DNA of 64,000 nt from Rhizobium sp. CIAT894 (GCF_000172795.2 NZ_CP020949.1:62001-126000), one strand, 5' to 3'. Numbered from the stretch's first letter, positions 35,264 through 46,039 are shown. Notes: a model not told the origin generated them from the letters alone. Made by a program: numbers and translations.

Positions 35264-36264
35264 TGGTTTACTTCCCCGAAGATATGGGCAGAGCCCGGCC
35301 GGATGGTCCAGGACACCGTCTCACCGATTTCGGGCAACTCGTGGCCCATGCTGGCCGCCGAGACAAGATGCCCGGCGGCATCCAGGTCGATGCGGCTGTG
35401 GGCGCCAAGGAATTCCACATGGAGGACGGTTGCCGGCAACCCGGCTTGTGCCGCTTTCCCAACGAATACATCTTCGTGTCGGACAAAGATGCGCCCCCGA
35501 ACGTCGTGGCCCAGGATCTGGGCGCCAAGTGGTGCGGGCAGTTCGTTGGCGGTGCCGATGAACTCGCAGATAAACGGCGTCGCAGGCTCCCGGTAAAGAG
35601 TACGCCCACTACCGATCTGTTCAACGCCACCGTTTGCCAGCACGACGATCCTGTCGGACATGGTGAGTGCGTCTTCCTGATCATGCGTGACAAAGACTGC
35701 CGTGAATCCAAATTCCTGCTGAAGCCTCTTGATCTCCCGTCGCATCGTCACTCGCACCTTGGCGTCAAGATTGGACAACGGTTCGTCGAATAACAGCACT
35801 TTCGAGCCCGCTACGAGTGCGCGCGCGATCGCGACCCGTTGTTGCTGCCCGCCTGACATGGTCGCCGGCTTCTTGTGCAGCTGCTCCGTGATCCCCGATG
35901 TTTCGGCGATCTGCGCGACGCGCCTGCCAATCTCGCTCTGCGGCATCTTCGCGACACGCAAAGCAAAGGCGATGTTTTCGAATGCCGTCATCGTTGGAAA
36001 TAGCGCGTAGTTTTGGAACACCATGCCGACATTCCGGCGTTCCGGAGCCGCGTTGGTGATATCTTTTCCTTCAAGGACGATGCGCCCGCTCATGGCCGAA
36101 TGAAAGCCCGCGAGTGCTCTCAGAATGCTGGATTTGCCGCTGCCGGAGGGGCCGAGAAGAGCAACGAACTCGCCTTCTTGAATGTCGAGCGACAGGTCGC
36201 GAATGACGACCTTGTCGCCATAGCCAATATGGAGTTTGTCGACGATGAGGATCGGGGTTGCCAT
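35260..36264 (-). CDS. ABC transporter ATP-binding protein (PotA/FbpC type)
   Basis: A 334-residue ATPase with Walker A GPSGSGKSS near 38, signature MSGGQQQRVAIAR near 136, Walker B VLLFDEPLSNLD near 158 and H-loop FVTHDQEDAL, plus a C-terminal TOBE regulatory domain. ATG 36264 (MATPIL) is used; ATG 36270 is possible. It energises the fused permease. Confidence 0.93.
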   Translation of the reverse strand: MATPILIVDKLHIGYGDKVVIRDLSLDIQEGEFVALLGPSGSGKSSILRALAGFHSAMSGRIVLEGKDITNAAPERRNVGMVFQNYALFPTMTAFENIAFALRVAKMPQSEIGRRVAQIAETSGITEQLHKKPATMSGGQQQRVAIARALVAGSKVLLFDEPLSNLDAKVRVTMRREIKRLQQEFGFTAVFVTHDQEDALTMSDRIVVLANGGVEQIGSGRTLYREPATPFICEFIGTANELPAPLGAQILGHDVRGRIFVRHEDVFVGKAAQAGLPATVLHVEFLGAHSRIDLDAAGHLVSAASMGHELPEIGETVSWTIRPGSAHIFGEVNQ

Positions 36265-36313
36265 GATCACATTCCTTTAAAGCCGGTGATCTGCGTCACC
36301 CGGTCCTACACCT

Positions 36314-37318
36314 TTACCGGATCTCGAGTTCGACCCTCTGCAACCAGCCGTCCAGTTTGGGCGCGATCGCATCCCAGTCGATCGGCTGCGCCTTGACCAA
36401 TCCCGCATTCGCCTGCACTTCGGGTGGTGATTTCGCCAGCGCCGCTGGCAGCACCGGCACCTGCCCGAACTTCTGGGCATAGGCGGCCATGACATCGGCT
36501 GAGCCAAACCAGTCAACAAATGCCTTTGCCTGATCTAGTTGATCGGTTCCCGCCATGATCGCAACGCCTTCGGAGATGACCGGCGTGCCGCCTTCCGTGT
36601 CAATGACCTTGACGGGCATTCCGAGCTCCTTGGCATCCTTGATGACGCCACCGAACCAGTTCAGATTGATGATCGCACCGCCCGACTTGTAGGCTTCCTT
36701 TCGCGCATCGGCATCCTCGACAACGATTGCGTTCGCATAGAAGCCGCCAAGAAAATCCCATCCAGCCTGAGTGACTTCGCCCTTGTCGTCGAGGAACCGG
36801 GCCATGATGCCGGCAAGATAGACCCTTGTCGTCTGCCAGGCGGTGTTGCCGATGACGTATTTGCCCTTGAACTCGCCTTTCGTCAGGTCCAGCCAGCTTT
36901 TAGGCGCCTGCTCTGCGGCTAGCTTGTCCGCATCATAGGCGATGACGATGGGTGTGCTCCAGAATTTGTGGACAATGCCTTCCTTGTCCTTGTATTGGGC
37001 GGGGAGGTCCGCCGCCCAGACCGGAGCGTACGGCTGGAACAGGCCGTCCTTTTTCAGCAGAGCCATTGACGAGTCAACCATGCCGAGGACGACATCGGCC
37101 TGCGGGTTGTTCTTTTCGGCGACGAGCCGATCGAAGAGTTCTCCTCCGGGCGCGCGCAGAAACTGCACGTCGTGGCCGGCGGCTTTAGCCTGCTCGGCGA
37201 TCCAATGGACGTTGTCCTCCCCTTGAGGTGAATAAAGGACAAGGCTGTCGGCCAGGGCCGGAAAGGCAATCGCAACGAACACTGCCGTGCGGGTCAACAA
37301 GCGTTTGATCTGATGCAT
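36314..37318 (-). CDS. Extracellular solute-binding protein, Fe3+/AfuA type
   Basis: A 334-residue periplasmic binding protein with signal peptide MHQIKRLLTRTAVFVAIAFP cleaved near ALA-DS. The mature start LVLYSPQGEDNVHWI is typical of the FbpA/AfuA cluster. ATG 37318 follows GGGAGAAC; an in-frame ATG at 37348 with AAGGAG is an alternative that only lengthens the leader. It is the first gene of the five-gene importer/isomerase/phosphatase operon, divergent from a ROK regulator. Confidence 0.9.
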   Translation of the reverse strand: MHQIKRLLTRTAVFVAIAFPALADSLVLYSPQGEDNVHWIAEQAKAAGHDVQFLRAPGGELFDRLVAEKNNPQADVVLGMVDSSMALLKKDGLFQPYAPVWAADLPAQYKDKEGIVHKFWSTPIVIAYDADKLAAEQAPKSWLDLTKGEFKGKYVIGNTAWQTTRVYLAGIMARFLDDKGEVTQAGWDFLGGFYANAIVVEDADARKEAYKSGGAIINLNWFGGVIKDAKELGMPVKVIDTEGGTPVISEGVAIMAGTDQLDQAKAFVDWFGSADVMAAYAQKFGQVPVLPAALAKSPPEVQANAGLVKAQPIDWDAIAPKLDGWLQRVELEIR

Positions 37319-37388
37319 GGGCGTTCTCCCGTTAGTTTCGCCGTTCATTACAATCGAGCTCCTTGGTACGGGAGCAATATGACGGTTT

Positions 37389-37405
37389 AATTACATTGCG
37401 TAATT
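37389..37405. promoter_or_regulatory. Inverted repeat, candidate operator
   Basis: AATTAC-ATTGC-GTAATT lies in the AT-rich divergent promoter region between the importer operon (minus) and the ROK regulator (plus). The position suits an operator for the ROK protein. Confidence 0.45.
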
Positions 37406-37448
37406 TAATTTGGTTTGCAATAGCTCCAGGCAACAAACAATTTGGGGC

Positions 37449-38618
37449 ATGCCTGGAACGATGGACCTTTCACGGAACGAACGACGACTGGTCGAGTTGA
37501 TTTTTGTGGGTAAGAAGATTGCGCGGGTCGACCTTGCCGAACGTTCCGGCATGACGGGCGCTTCGGTTACGCGGCTGATAGGCCGTCTGATTGAAATGGA
37601 ACTTCTGATCGAGGTGGCCGAGCGGACCGGCGCCCAAGGCCAACCTCGGCGCTTGCTCAGTTTGCGAGCTGACCGGTATCTTTCGGCCGGGATAACATTC
37701 TCCGTCACCCGCATGGAGGTCGCAATTGTCGATCTGGCGGGCGAGATTCTTGCGTCCAGATCAGTCGGCATCGAGACCAGCACTGCTCTGTCTGTGGCAA
37801 AGGCGGCGCAGGCCGCAATCACGGCGATGCTGGCCGACCTTGGAGCACCTAAGGATAGGCTTCTCGGGATCGGCTGCTCGGTACCCGGCAATTTCGGCAC
37901 AATGTCGAGCATCCTCAAGGCCCACAGCTTCTTCCCGGCTTTCGATGATGGCGGGGCGGACAATGCCTTCAAAGCGACGTTCGAGGCGCCCTATTACATC
38001 GAAAATGATGGAACAGCTGCAGCGCTCGGAGAGTACGTGTTCGGCGGACGCTCACTGCAGCCGGATCCAATGTTCTTCATTCACATCGGCCACGGCGTCG
38101 GGGGAGGGGCAGTTATCGACGGACGGCCGTACCGCGGTGCCAATGGAAACGCCTGCCTGCCCGGAGTTCTCTACCCGTACGACCTGCCTCGCCCATCCGG
38201 CCAAGACCTCTTTGCCACCCTCAATGATGCCGGCTTTGTCATCCACGACTTCCCCGATCTTGAGCGTTTGCCAGACAGGGCCAAAGCGGCACTGGAAAGC
38301 TGGATTGAACGCGCCGGCAAGCAACTCAGCGAGACGGTACGCGTTGCAACGGCGATGTTTGACCCGGCCCTGATTGTCCTGGGGGGACGGCTGCCAGAAT
38401 TGTTGACAGACAAACTGATGAGCGCAATTTCCAGTCAGTCAATCCTTGGCCCGTCGCGCGGCTTGCAGGCTGCCCCAGTCGAGGCCTCCCGGCTTGGCCC
38501 TCGCGCCGGTGCGATCGGGGCGGCTTGTATTCCGTTCTTTGCGTCTCTCTTTTCCGCTGCCGTCGCAGACGATGGCAGCCCTTACCTTAACGGTCGCAAA
38601 CCCAGGTCCCGACCTTAG
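37449..38618 (+). CDS. ROK-family transcriptional regulator
   Basis: A 389-residue ROK regulator: N-terminal winged helix (VDLAERSGMTGASVTRLIGR, residues about 25-45) and a ROK sugar-binding domain (LLGIGCSVPGNFG, YYIENDGTAAALGEY). The zinc motif CxCGxxGCxE of many ROK proteins is not present; the corresponding place reads GNACLPGVLYP. ATG 37449 is preferred to the upstream TTG. It probably represses the divergent importer operon and releases it on binding the sugar. Confidence 0.87.
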   Translation: MPGTMDLSRNERRLVELIFVGKKIARVDLAERSGMTGASVTRLIGRLIEMELLIEVAERTGAQGQPRRLLSLRADRYLSAGITFSVTRMEVAIVDLAGEILASRSVGIETSTALSVAKAAQAAITAMLADLGAPKDRLLGIGCSVPGNFGTMSSILKAHSFFPAFDDGGADNAFKATFEAPYYIENDGTAAALGEYVFGGRSLQPDPMFFIHIGHGVGGGAVIDGRPYRGANGNACLPGVLYPYDLPRPSGQDLFATLNDAGFVIHDFPDLERLPDRAKAALESWIERAGKQLSETVRVATAMFDPALIVLGGRLPELLTDKLMSAISSQSILGPSRGLQAAPVEASRLGPRAGAIGAACIPFFASLFSAAVADDGSPYLNGRKPRSRP

Positions 38619-38732
38619 AAAATCGATTGCATGCCCGCGTCTGTTAAGGGGTCTACGCGGCGGTCCGAGCGCGAACTGACTCCTTGCAGGTCCGCGACGT
38701 CGCCTCCTTACGTTCGCCGCCGCTTTGAATCC

Positions 38733-39992
38733 TCAAATGACCAGCTTGAGGTGGCTCGATAAAACCAGACCCGCCGCGCCACGCAGAGCCGTATGGCCTT
38801 CGCCGATCCCATTCACCGTGATCGATATCTCTTGACCGGGTCTCTTAACCACAAGCCGCTCGACATGTTGCCGGATCAGCTCTGCAGCTCTCATGCCGCC
38901 TCCGGCGACGTCTCCATGAAGGACGTAGGAGTTGAGGGACAGTGTTTGCTGCAAATTGACGATGCCGAAAGCGACATTGCGGGTGTAGCGGTCGAGCAAC
39001 TCATCTGCCGCGTTTGAGCCCTCGTCTGCTTCCTTGACAAGCCGAGCACAGGTGATGCTTTTGGGATGTGGCAAGCCCATTCGTGCGGCTTCTTTTCGCA
39101 GCCAGGGAAGGGCAGCGACAGTCTCCCAGCAGCCATGCTTTCCGCAATTGCAAAGGGCACCATCGATCTGCACCACGCTGTGACCGAGCTCGCCGCCGGA
39201 TCCGGCAAGTCCGCGATAGACCTTACCATCGATGAAGAAGGCTCCGCCGAGAACCTCACCGGTATAGACTGCCGCAAAATTTTGTTGGCCGCGCCCGGGC
39301 CCGAACCATCTGTCCCCAACAAGTAAGGCACGGGGGTGATGATCGATGACAACCGGAAGAGAGAAGCGTTCTTGCAATATCGCTACAAGTGGAAGTCCCG
39401 TCAGGACGGGAGCAAGGTTGACGGTAAGAATGGTCCCATTGTCACTGTCGATCATTCCAGCAGAGGCCACGCCAATGCCAAACGGCGCCAGCTGGGCCTC
39501 AGAAAGTGTAGCAGTAAGCGTCTTTGTCATGACCGCGATGAATGCTTCTGTATCGCCAAGCGGATCGAACTCGGCTTTTGTGACTGCCTTGATTTCACCG
39601 GTTAGCGCGACAAGGCACGCTTGTATGGTGCCAGGCAGTAGGAGGACAGCGCCAAGCATCGGTGCGTCGGGGTTGAAATAAAGCGGGCGAGCGGGCTTGC
39701 CGCCTTTGACGTCGGAGGGCGAAGCGTCTCCCTCGACGAGGAGCTGATCCTCGATCATTGGCTGGACAATACCAGTTATCGTCGTGCGGTTTACGCCGGC
39801 AAGTCGCGCGAGATCTGCCCGGCTTTTTGGCCCGTTGTCATACAATGCTTGTAGAACGCGGCCACGGTTTATGGCGCCAAGTGCCGACTGCGAGACAAGC
39901 GTCACGTTGCCGCCACTCTCTCCGGCAGCGACTTCTCTGCTCGCGGGGGTGCGCTGGCCCAACGAATAGGACGGCTGGCTCTCAAACTTCAA
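38733..39992 (-). CDS. ROK-family transcriptional regulator (NagC/XylR type)
   Basis: A 419-residue ROK repressor if started at TTG 39992, which has GGAG eight bases upstream; ATG 40055 and ATG 40118 lie further up in frame. The helix-turn-helix SRADLARLAGVNRTTITGIV is followed by a ROK domain with the full zinc motif CNCGKHGCWE. It is divergent from the sugar ABC operon and probably controls it. Confidence 0.85.
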   Translation of the reverse strand: MKFESQPSYSLGQRTPASREVAAGESGGNVTLVSQSALGAINRGRVLQALYDNGPKSRADLARLAGVNRTTITGIVQPMIEDQLLVEGDASPSDVKGGKPARPLYFNPDAPMLGAVLLLPGTIQACLVALTGEIKAVTKAEFDPLGDTEAFIAVMTKTLTATLSEAQLAPFGIGVASAGMIDSDNGTILTVNLAPVLTGLPLVAILQERFSLPVVIDHHPRALLVGDRWFGPGRGQQNFAAVYTGEVLGGAFFIDGKVYRGLAGSGGELGHSVVQIDGALCNCGKHGCWETVAALPWLRKEAARMGLPHPKSITCARLVKEADEGSNAADELLDRYTRNVAFGIVNLQQTLSLNSYVLHGDVAGGGMRAAELIRQHVERLVVKRPGQEISITVNGIGEGHTALRGAAGLVLSSHLKLVI

Positions 39993-40144
39993 TTTGACAT
40001 CTCCAATCTGCTTAATCCTTTGTAGCCTGTACGTTCTCGAACGACCAGACAGCATAGGGCCTTTCCAGTGACGCCAGTGGGGTGGCGTGCGCTGCGCGCG
40101 GTAAAGCGGAATTTTCACTGCGGCGACTTCTTGACACTATCATA

Positions 40145-40165
40145 AGTTTGTGCGAAGTACAAACT
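40145..40165. promoter_or_regulatory. Inverted repeat AGTTTGT-N7-ACAAACT, candidate ROK operator
   Basis: Perfect 7-base arms separated by 7 bases (40145-40151 and 40159-40165), with a further half-site CAAACT at 40181-40186, lie in the control region between the ROK gene and the sugar-importer operon. Confidence 0.5.
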
Positions 40166-40275
40166 AACTGCTGACAAAAGCAAACTAGGGGTAACAATCT
40201 CGGTATCATTGGCGGAAGCCCAAGGGCTACGCTGAGCTCCCGCGATTGGAATACAAATCAAATGAGGAGGCTCTT

Positions 40276-41730
40276 ATGACAATCGATATCGGAAATATGT
40301 CGCGCCGTGAGCTGCTGAAAAGCGCTTCCGTCGCAGCTCTTGTAGCTGGCGCGGGTTCATTGGCCATTCCACGGCGCGGTGCCGCACAAGATGCGAACAC
40401 GGTGCGCGTCCTATCCGTTGAAGACCCGTTCTTCTTCTCGATGAAGGCGCTCGTGCCAGAATACGAGAAGGAAACTGGCATCAAGGTGGAACTGGAAAGC
40501 CTCTCCTATGACGCCCTTCAGTCTCGCCTCGTGTCTGCCTTTGTCGCCAAGACCTCCGACGCCGATGTCATCGTCGTCGATCAGATGTGGCTCGGGCAAT
40601 ATCTCGACAACGGCTGGATCATCTCGCTGAACGATTTTATTGCCAAGGACAGCGAATTCGACCTCTCCGACTTCATCCCCGAGGTCCTTTACTCATCGAA
40701 TATGTGGCGCGGCCAGGTCGGCACATTGCCGGTCGCCGCCTATGCGCAGGGTGTCATGTACCGCAAGGATGTCTTTGACGAACTCGGCATTGCGGCACCG
40801 CCGACCGAGACGTCGGAAGACTGGACCTGGACGAAATACATCGACACCCTGAAGTCGATGGAAGGCAAATCCTTCGGCGGCAAGCCGCTCTTTCCAACCG
40901 TTGTTTGCGGTTCCCAGCCGTCGCCGATCGTCCACATGTTCACGCAGGTGTCGGCAAGCCACGGTGCGAACTGGTTCAAATCGTTCCCGGCCGCTCCGTG
41001 GGACTTCGCCCCACAGCTGACAAGCCCGGCCTGGATCAAGTCTGTTGAAGTTTACAGGCAGCTCTACAAGCTGTCTCCTCCAGAAGCGATCAACTATGTC
41101 TGGTTCGATGCCGGAACCCGTTTTGCCAAGGGCGATATCGGGATGTTCTACTGGTGGACCCCGTACTTCTATCTGATCAAGAACTCGGGCTACATGACCG
41201 GCAAGAAGTCGGATGTCATGGACAAGTACGCAACTGCGGCCTTGCCGAAAGCCGAGGGGGTGCCTCAGACGGTCAGCCTCGGCGGCTGGAGCCTTGGGAT
41301 CCCATCCAGCTCGGAACGGCAAGAGGCAGGCTACGCGTTCATCAAATGGGCGACCTCGAAGGCCACGCAGAAGAAAATGGCTCTTTGGCCGGACCTCAAC
41401 TATCAGTTCTCCGACTTTGCGCGCGTTTCGCTCTATGAAGACGAGGAAGTCAAGGCGATCTATCCTTACCTCGACGTGCAATATGCGATGATGAAGCAGG
41501 GCAATGGCAAGGTCACGCGCCCGCCTGTACCTGGTTACACGGCCGTCGAAAGCGTGCTGGGCCTTACATTGAACCAGCTCCTGACCGGCACCGAAGAGCC
41601 GAAGACCGGCCTTGAACGTGCCAACAGCCTGTTCGAGAGCATCCTGAAGGGCAATCTAATGATCCCTTATCAAAAGGACAGCTACGCAGATACTCTTGAC
41701 GGGGCCAAAGCCCTGATCGCCAAGAAGTAA
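40276..41730 (+). CDS. Sugar ABC transporter substrate-binding protein (Tat-exported)
   Basis: A 484-residue family 1 solute-binding protein. The leader SRRELLKSASVAALVAGAG has a twin-arginine motif, so export is probably by Tat. The mature part (VRVLSVEDPFFFSMKALVPE) resembles MalE-like oligosaccharide binding proteins. Start ATG 40276 follows GAGGAGG. First gene of a five-gene operon; a strong palindrome follows its stop. Confidence 0.93.
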   Translation: MTIDIGNMSRRELLKSASVAALVAGAGSLAIPRRGAAQDANTVRVLSVEDPFFFSMKALVPEYEKETGIKVELESLSYDALQSRLVSAFVAKTSDADVIVVDQMWLGQYLDNGWIISLNDFIAKDSEFDLSDFIPEVLYSSNMWRGQVGTLPVAAYAQGVMYRKDVFDELGIAAPPTETSEDWTWTKYIDTLKSMEGKSFGGKPLFPTVVCGSQPSPIVHMFTQVSASHGANWFKSFPAAPWDFAPQLTSPAWIKSVEVYRQLYKLSPPEAINYVWFDAGTRFAKGDIGMFYWWTPYFYLIKNSGYMTGKKSDVMDKYATAALPKAEGVPQTVSLGGWSLGIPSSSERQEAGYAFIKWATSKATQKKMALWPDLNYQFSDFARVSLYEDEEVKAIYPYLDVQYAMMKQGNGKVTRPPVPGYTAVESVLGLTLNQLLTGTEEPKTGLERANSLFESILKGNLMIPYQKDSYADTLDGAKALIAKK

Positions 41731-41745
41731 TAGAGTTCTCCTCGG

Positions 41746-41771
41746 GCTGGCGCGACCGCGGTCGCGCCAGC
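41746..41771 (+). other. 26-base palindrome between binding-protein and permease genes
   Basis: CTGGCGCGACCG (41747-41758) is followed directly by CGGTCGCGCCAG (41759-41770), with one more G-C pair outside. There is no T-run, so it is more likely an RNA-stabilising or partial-termination hairpin that raises binding-protein mRNA over permease mRNA. Confidence 0.7.
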
Positions 41772-41800
41772 AGCCACGTGAAGAAGAACTGGATCTGGCC

Positions 41801-42730
41801 ATGCACACGACAACTGTTCGCTCTCCGCGCGCCCTCGGGCCTGCCCGGAAGAGCTTTATCCGACGAAACCTGCCTTACTTGTTGATCGCGCCTTCGGTCG
41901 TGATGCTGCTCGCGCTGATCGCCTACCCCTTGCTGTTTGCGCTCAGATCGAGCTTCTACTTCTGGAATCTGCAAATCGGCCCGGAGCCGCTCCAGTTCGT
42001 TGGCTTCGAAAATTATGTGCAGGCCCTCAATGCATTCGACTTTCGCGCCGCGCTTACCAATACTCTGATCCTGTCTATCCTTGGCACGGCGCTTGAGTTC
42101 ATATTCGGCCTGGCGATCGCGCTCATCCTGCTCAAGGCGTTGCCCGGCATGAACATCGTGCGCGCCTTGTTGATCCTGCCCACAACGATCGCGCCAATCG
42201 TCGTCGGATTTTTGTTCCGCTACCTCTACGATCCCGGTGGCGGACTGTTAAGCTGGGTGTTGCAGTCGCTCTGGCTCCCCGTTCCCGCGGAAGGCATTCT
42301 CGGCTCGCCATCGACAGCGCTTGCCGCCATCCTCTTCGTCGACATCTGGCAATGGACACCGTTCTTCGCAATCGTCCTCTATGCGAGCCTTTTGGCCGTT
42401 CCCGATGAGATTTTAGAGGCCGCGCGACTGGATAGGGCATCTGCGTGGACGATCCTGATGCGGATCAAGCTGCCGCTGATCAAGCGCACTGCGATCATCA
42501 TCGTCATGCTGCGCTTCATGCAGATATTCAACACCTTCGACACGGTGCTTGTGCTCACCCGCGGCGGACCGGGGACTTCCACGCGTACCCTTGGTTACTC
42601 CCTCTACGAACAGGGTCTCGTGAACTTCAACATTGGTCTCGTCAGCGCCATGACCTGGATCACGGTCCTGATCGTCAACGTCATCGTTGCCCTCTATGTC
42701 TTCTTCGCGTTCCGAAACGAGGAGTGGTAA
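41801..42730 (+). CDS. Sugar ABC transporter permease (MalF/UgpA type)
   Basis: A 309-residue permease with six predicted membrane helices and the EAA loop EAARLDRASAWTILMRIKLP near 208. It pairs with the next gene to form the channel of a carbohydrate importer. Confidence 0.93.
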   Translation: MHTTTVRSPRALGPARKSFIRRNLPYLLIAPSVVMLLALIAYPLLFALRSSFYFWNLQIGPEPLQFVGFENYVQALNAFDFRAALTNTLILSILGTALEFIFGLAIALILLKALPGMNIVRALLILPTTIAPIVVGFLFRYLYDPGGGLLSWVLQSLWLPVPAEGILGSPSTALAAILFVDIWQWTPFFAIVLYASLLAVPDEILEAARLDRASAWTILMRIKLPLIKRTAIIIVMLRFMQIFNTFDTVLVLTRGGPGTSTRTLGYSLYEQGLVNFNIGLVSAMTWITVLIVNVIVALYVFFAFRNEEW

Positions 42731-42731
42731 A

Positions 42732-43565
42732 ATGTCCCGCCGCCACACAAGCTTCAACACGGCACTCACCTACGCCGCCGGCCTCCTCTTCCTGGCAATC
42801 TTCGTCGGTCCGATCCTTTGGTTCATCGCCCTTGCGATCCGCCCGGCCGAGACGGCATTCACCATGCCGCCACAACTTACATTCGAGCCCAATCTCGACG
42901 CATTCCGGCACATCCTCGTCGATCCCGGCACCAACGCACCGCAACTGGTCAACAGTCTGATCGTTGCGATTGGTGCTGTACTCCTTAATCTGCCCTTTTC
43001 GGTGCCTGCTGCCTACGCGTTGTCCCGTTTCAAGCTGCGCGGCAAGAAGAACATCATGTTGTGGTATCTCGGGTTGTTGATGGCCCCGCCGGTTGCGTTC
43101 CTGATCCCCTATTTCATCCTCATCACGAGGATCGGCCTGCAGGGTTCCTACTTCTCGATGATCCTCGTCCTGCAGACGCTGACGATCCCGTTTTCCGTCT
43201 GGCTGATGAAGAGTTTCATCGACGAGGTGCCGGTGGAGCTCGAGGAGGCTGCCCGGGTCGACGGCGCGCGCTGGTACACGATCATGTTGCGGATCACGCT
43301 GCCGATCGTTCGCCCCGGCATCATCGTCACCTCGATGTTCGCCTTCGTGTTCGCATGGAACAACGCCGCCTTTCCGCTGGTGCTGAGCTCGCGCTCCACC
43401 GCCACCCTTCCGATCGGAACACTTGGATATTTCGCTACAAGCGGAGTGACCTGGAACTACATCGCCGCCGCTGCGGTGCTCGCGATGATACCTCCGATGA
43501 TCATCTTCCTCGTTTTCGATCGATACGTCGTTCGAGGCCTCACCTTTGGTTCGGTGAAGGGCTGA
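42732..43565 (+). CDS. Sugar ABC transporter permease (MalG/UgpE type)
   Basis: A 277-residue permease starting at ATG 42732, one base after the preceding stop, with GAGGAG upstream. It has six hydrophobic segments and the EAA loop EEAARVDGARWYTIMLRITL near 190. Partner of the previous permease. Confidence 0.93.
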   Translation: MSRRHTSFNTALTYAAGLLFLAIFVGPILWFIALAIRPAETAFTMPPQLTFEPNLDAFRHILVDPGTNAPQLVNSLIVAIGAVLLNLPFSVPAAYALSRFKLRGKKNIMLWYLGLLMAPPVAFLIPYFILITRIGLQGSYFSMILVLQTLTIPFSVWLMKSFIDEVPVELEEAARVDGARWYTIMLRITLPIVRPGIIVTSMFAFVFAWNNAAFPLVLSSRSTATLPIGTLGYFATSGVTWNYIAAAAVLAMIPPMIIFLVFDRYVVRGLTFGSVKG

Positions 43566-43593
43566 GCTTTCCTTTTATGAATGGAGTAATGCA

Positions 43594-44619
43594 ATGAGCA
43601 AACTGCGAATGGGCGTCATCGGCGCCGGTCTTTGGGGCGGCAACCACGCCCATACCTTTAACGTCTTGCCGGAGACTGAGCTGGTCGGCGTCTGCGACCT
43701 CGATGAGGGCAGGGCGCTGAAGATGAAGGAAACCTACGGCGCAACGCAGGCCTTCACCGACTACCAGAACCTGATCTCAAGCGATCAGATCGATGCCATC
43801 TCGGTCGCGACGCCTGATTTTACCCATACGCCGATCATTCTCGCGGCTCTGAAAGCCGATAAACACGTGTTGAGCGAAAAGCCGCTTGCGACGACAGTGC
43901 GTGAAGCCGAGGAAATTGCTGCGGCTGCCGCAAAGTCCAAAGGCAAGCTGATGATTGATTTCCACAACCGGGTGAACCCGATACTCGCCCAAATCCGCGA
44001 CATGATCCAAGACGGTCAAATCGGCCTGGCAAAGCACGGGACGGCGCGTCTTTCGAATACGACCTTTGTCCCGTTTGAAATGCTGAGCTGGGCTGCGAAG
44101 TCTTCGGCACTTTGGTTTCTGGGCAGCCATCTCGTTGACGTCCTTCGGTTCATTCTCGCAGACGAGGTCGTGCGGGTCTATTCGGTTGCACGCTCAGGCA
44201 CGCTGTCTGCCGGCGGCGTGGACACCAAGGACTTCCATGTCTCCATCCTTGAGTTTTCCAAAGGCACAGTCGTGACCATGGAGAACAGCTGGATCCTGTC
44301 GCGTGACAATCCTTCGCTGGTCGATTTCAAGATCGAGTTTGTTGGTGAAAAGGGCCAGGTCCAGGCGGACCCCACCCATAGCGGCGGCCTGCGTAAGATC
44401 GTCGACGGCGGACTGAAATACAATGACTATATCGGCATAACGCCGACCGGCGCGACGCGTATCGGTGGCTTCGTATTGGAATCCATTGCTCGCTTTGTCG
44501 ATAGCGTGGTGCGCGACGCTCCGCTGCTGGCAGATGCGCAAGACGGCCTAGCAAACACCAAGATCCTGGCCGCGATCGAGGAATCCGTCGCGACCGGCAA
44601 GGCTGTGAACATCGGCTAA
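43594..44619 (+). CDS. Gfo/Idh/MocA-family oxidoreductase
   Basis: A 341-residue NAD(P)-dependent sugar dehydrogenase. The Rossmann motif GVIGAGLWGGNHA is at the N-terminus, the conserved SEKPLATT near 92, and the C-terminal alpha/beta domain follows. It probably oxidises the imported sugar or inositol at a secondary alcohol. Confidence 0.92.
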   Translation: MSKLRMGVIGAGLWGGNHAHTFNVLPETELVGVCDLDEGRALKMKETYGATQAFTDYQNLISSDQIDAISVATPDFTHTPIILAALKADKHVLSEKPLATTVREAEEIAAAAAKSKGKLMIDFHNRVNPILAQIRDMIQDGQIGLAKHGTARLSNTTFVPFEMLSWAAKSSALWFLGSHLVDVLRFILADEVVRVYSVARSGTLSAGGVDTKDFHVSILEFSKGTVVTMENSWILSRDNPSLVDFKIEFVGEKGQVQADPTHSGGLRKIVDGGLKYNDYIGITPTGATRIGGFVLESIARFVDSVVRDAPLLADAQDGLANTKILAAIEESVATGKAVNIG

Positions 44620-44698
44620 AGCCGGAACCAAAAGCGCGGGGCATCTCTGCACGCAGTGCGGCTTGCCTCGCCCGAAAAAATACGGGGAGTAAATAAAA

Positions 44699-45865
<1,167 letters not shown>

Positions 45866-45892
45866 CAGAACGTGCACGACTATCACCGAACT

Positions 45893-45912
45893 AGGGGCTT
45901 CAAGCCCTTTCT
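45893..45912 (+). terminator. Terminator of the sugar ABC operon
   Basis: AGGGGCT (45893-45899) pairs with AGCCCTT (45903-45909, one G-T pair) around a TCA loop; the TTTCT run begins within the 3' arm. Confidence 0.55.
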
Positions 45913-46039
45913 CCTGCCCTCCCAGGCAACTTGGCTGTCGTCGAATACGAGGTCGGCGGCAGCCATTTTTTCTTGGATTTCTGAATCTGAAACGCAGAAC
46001 CTGAACATCGCGCCGTGACCGGGCTTAGAGGAGTGGCTT

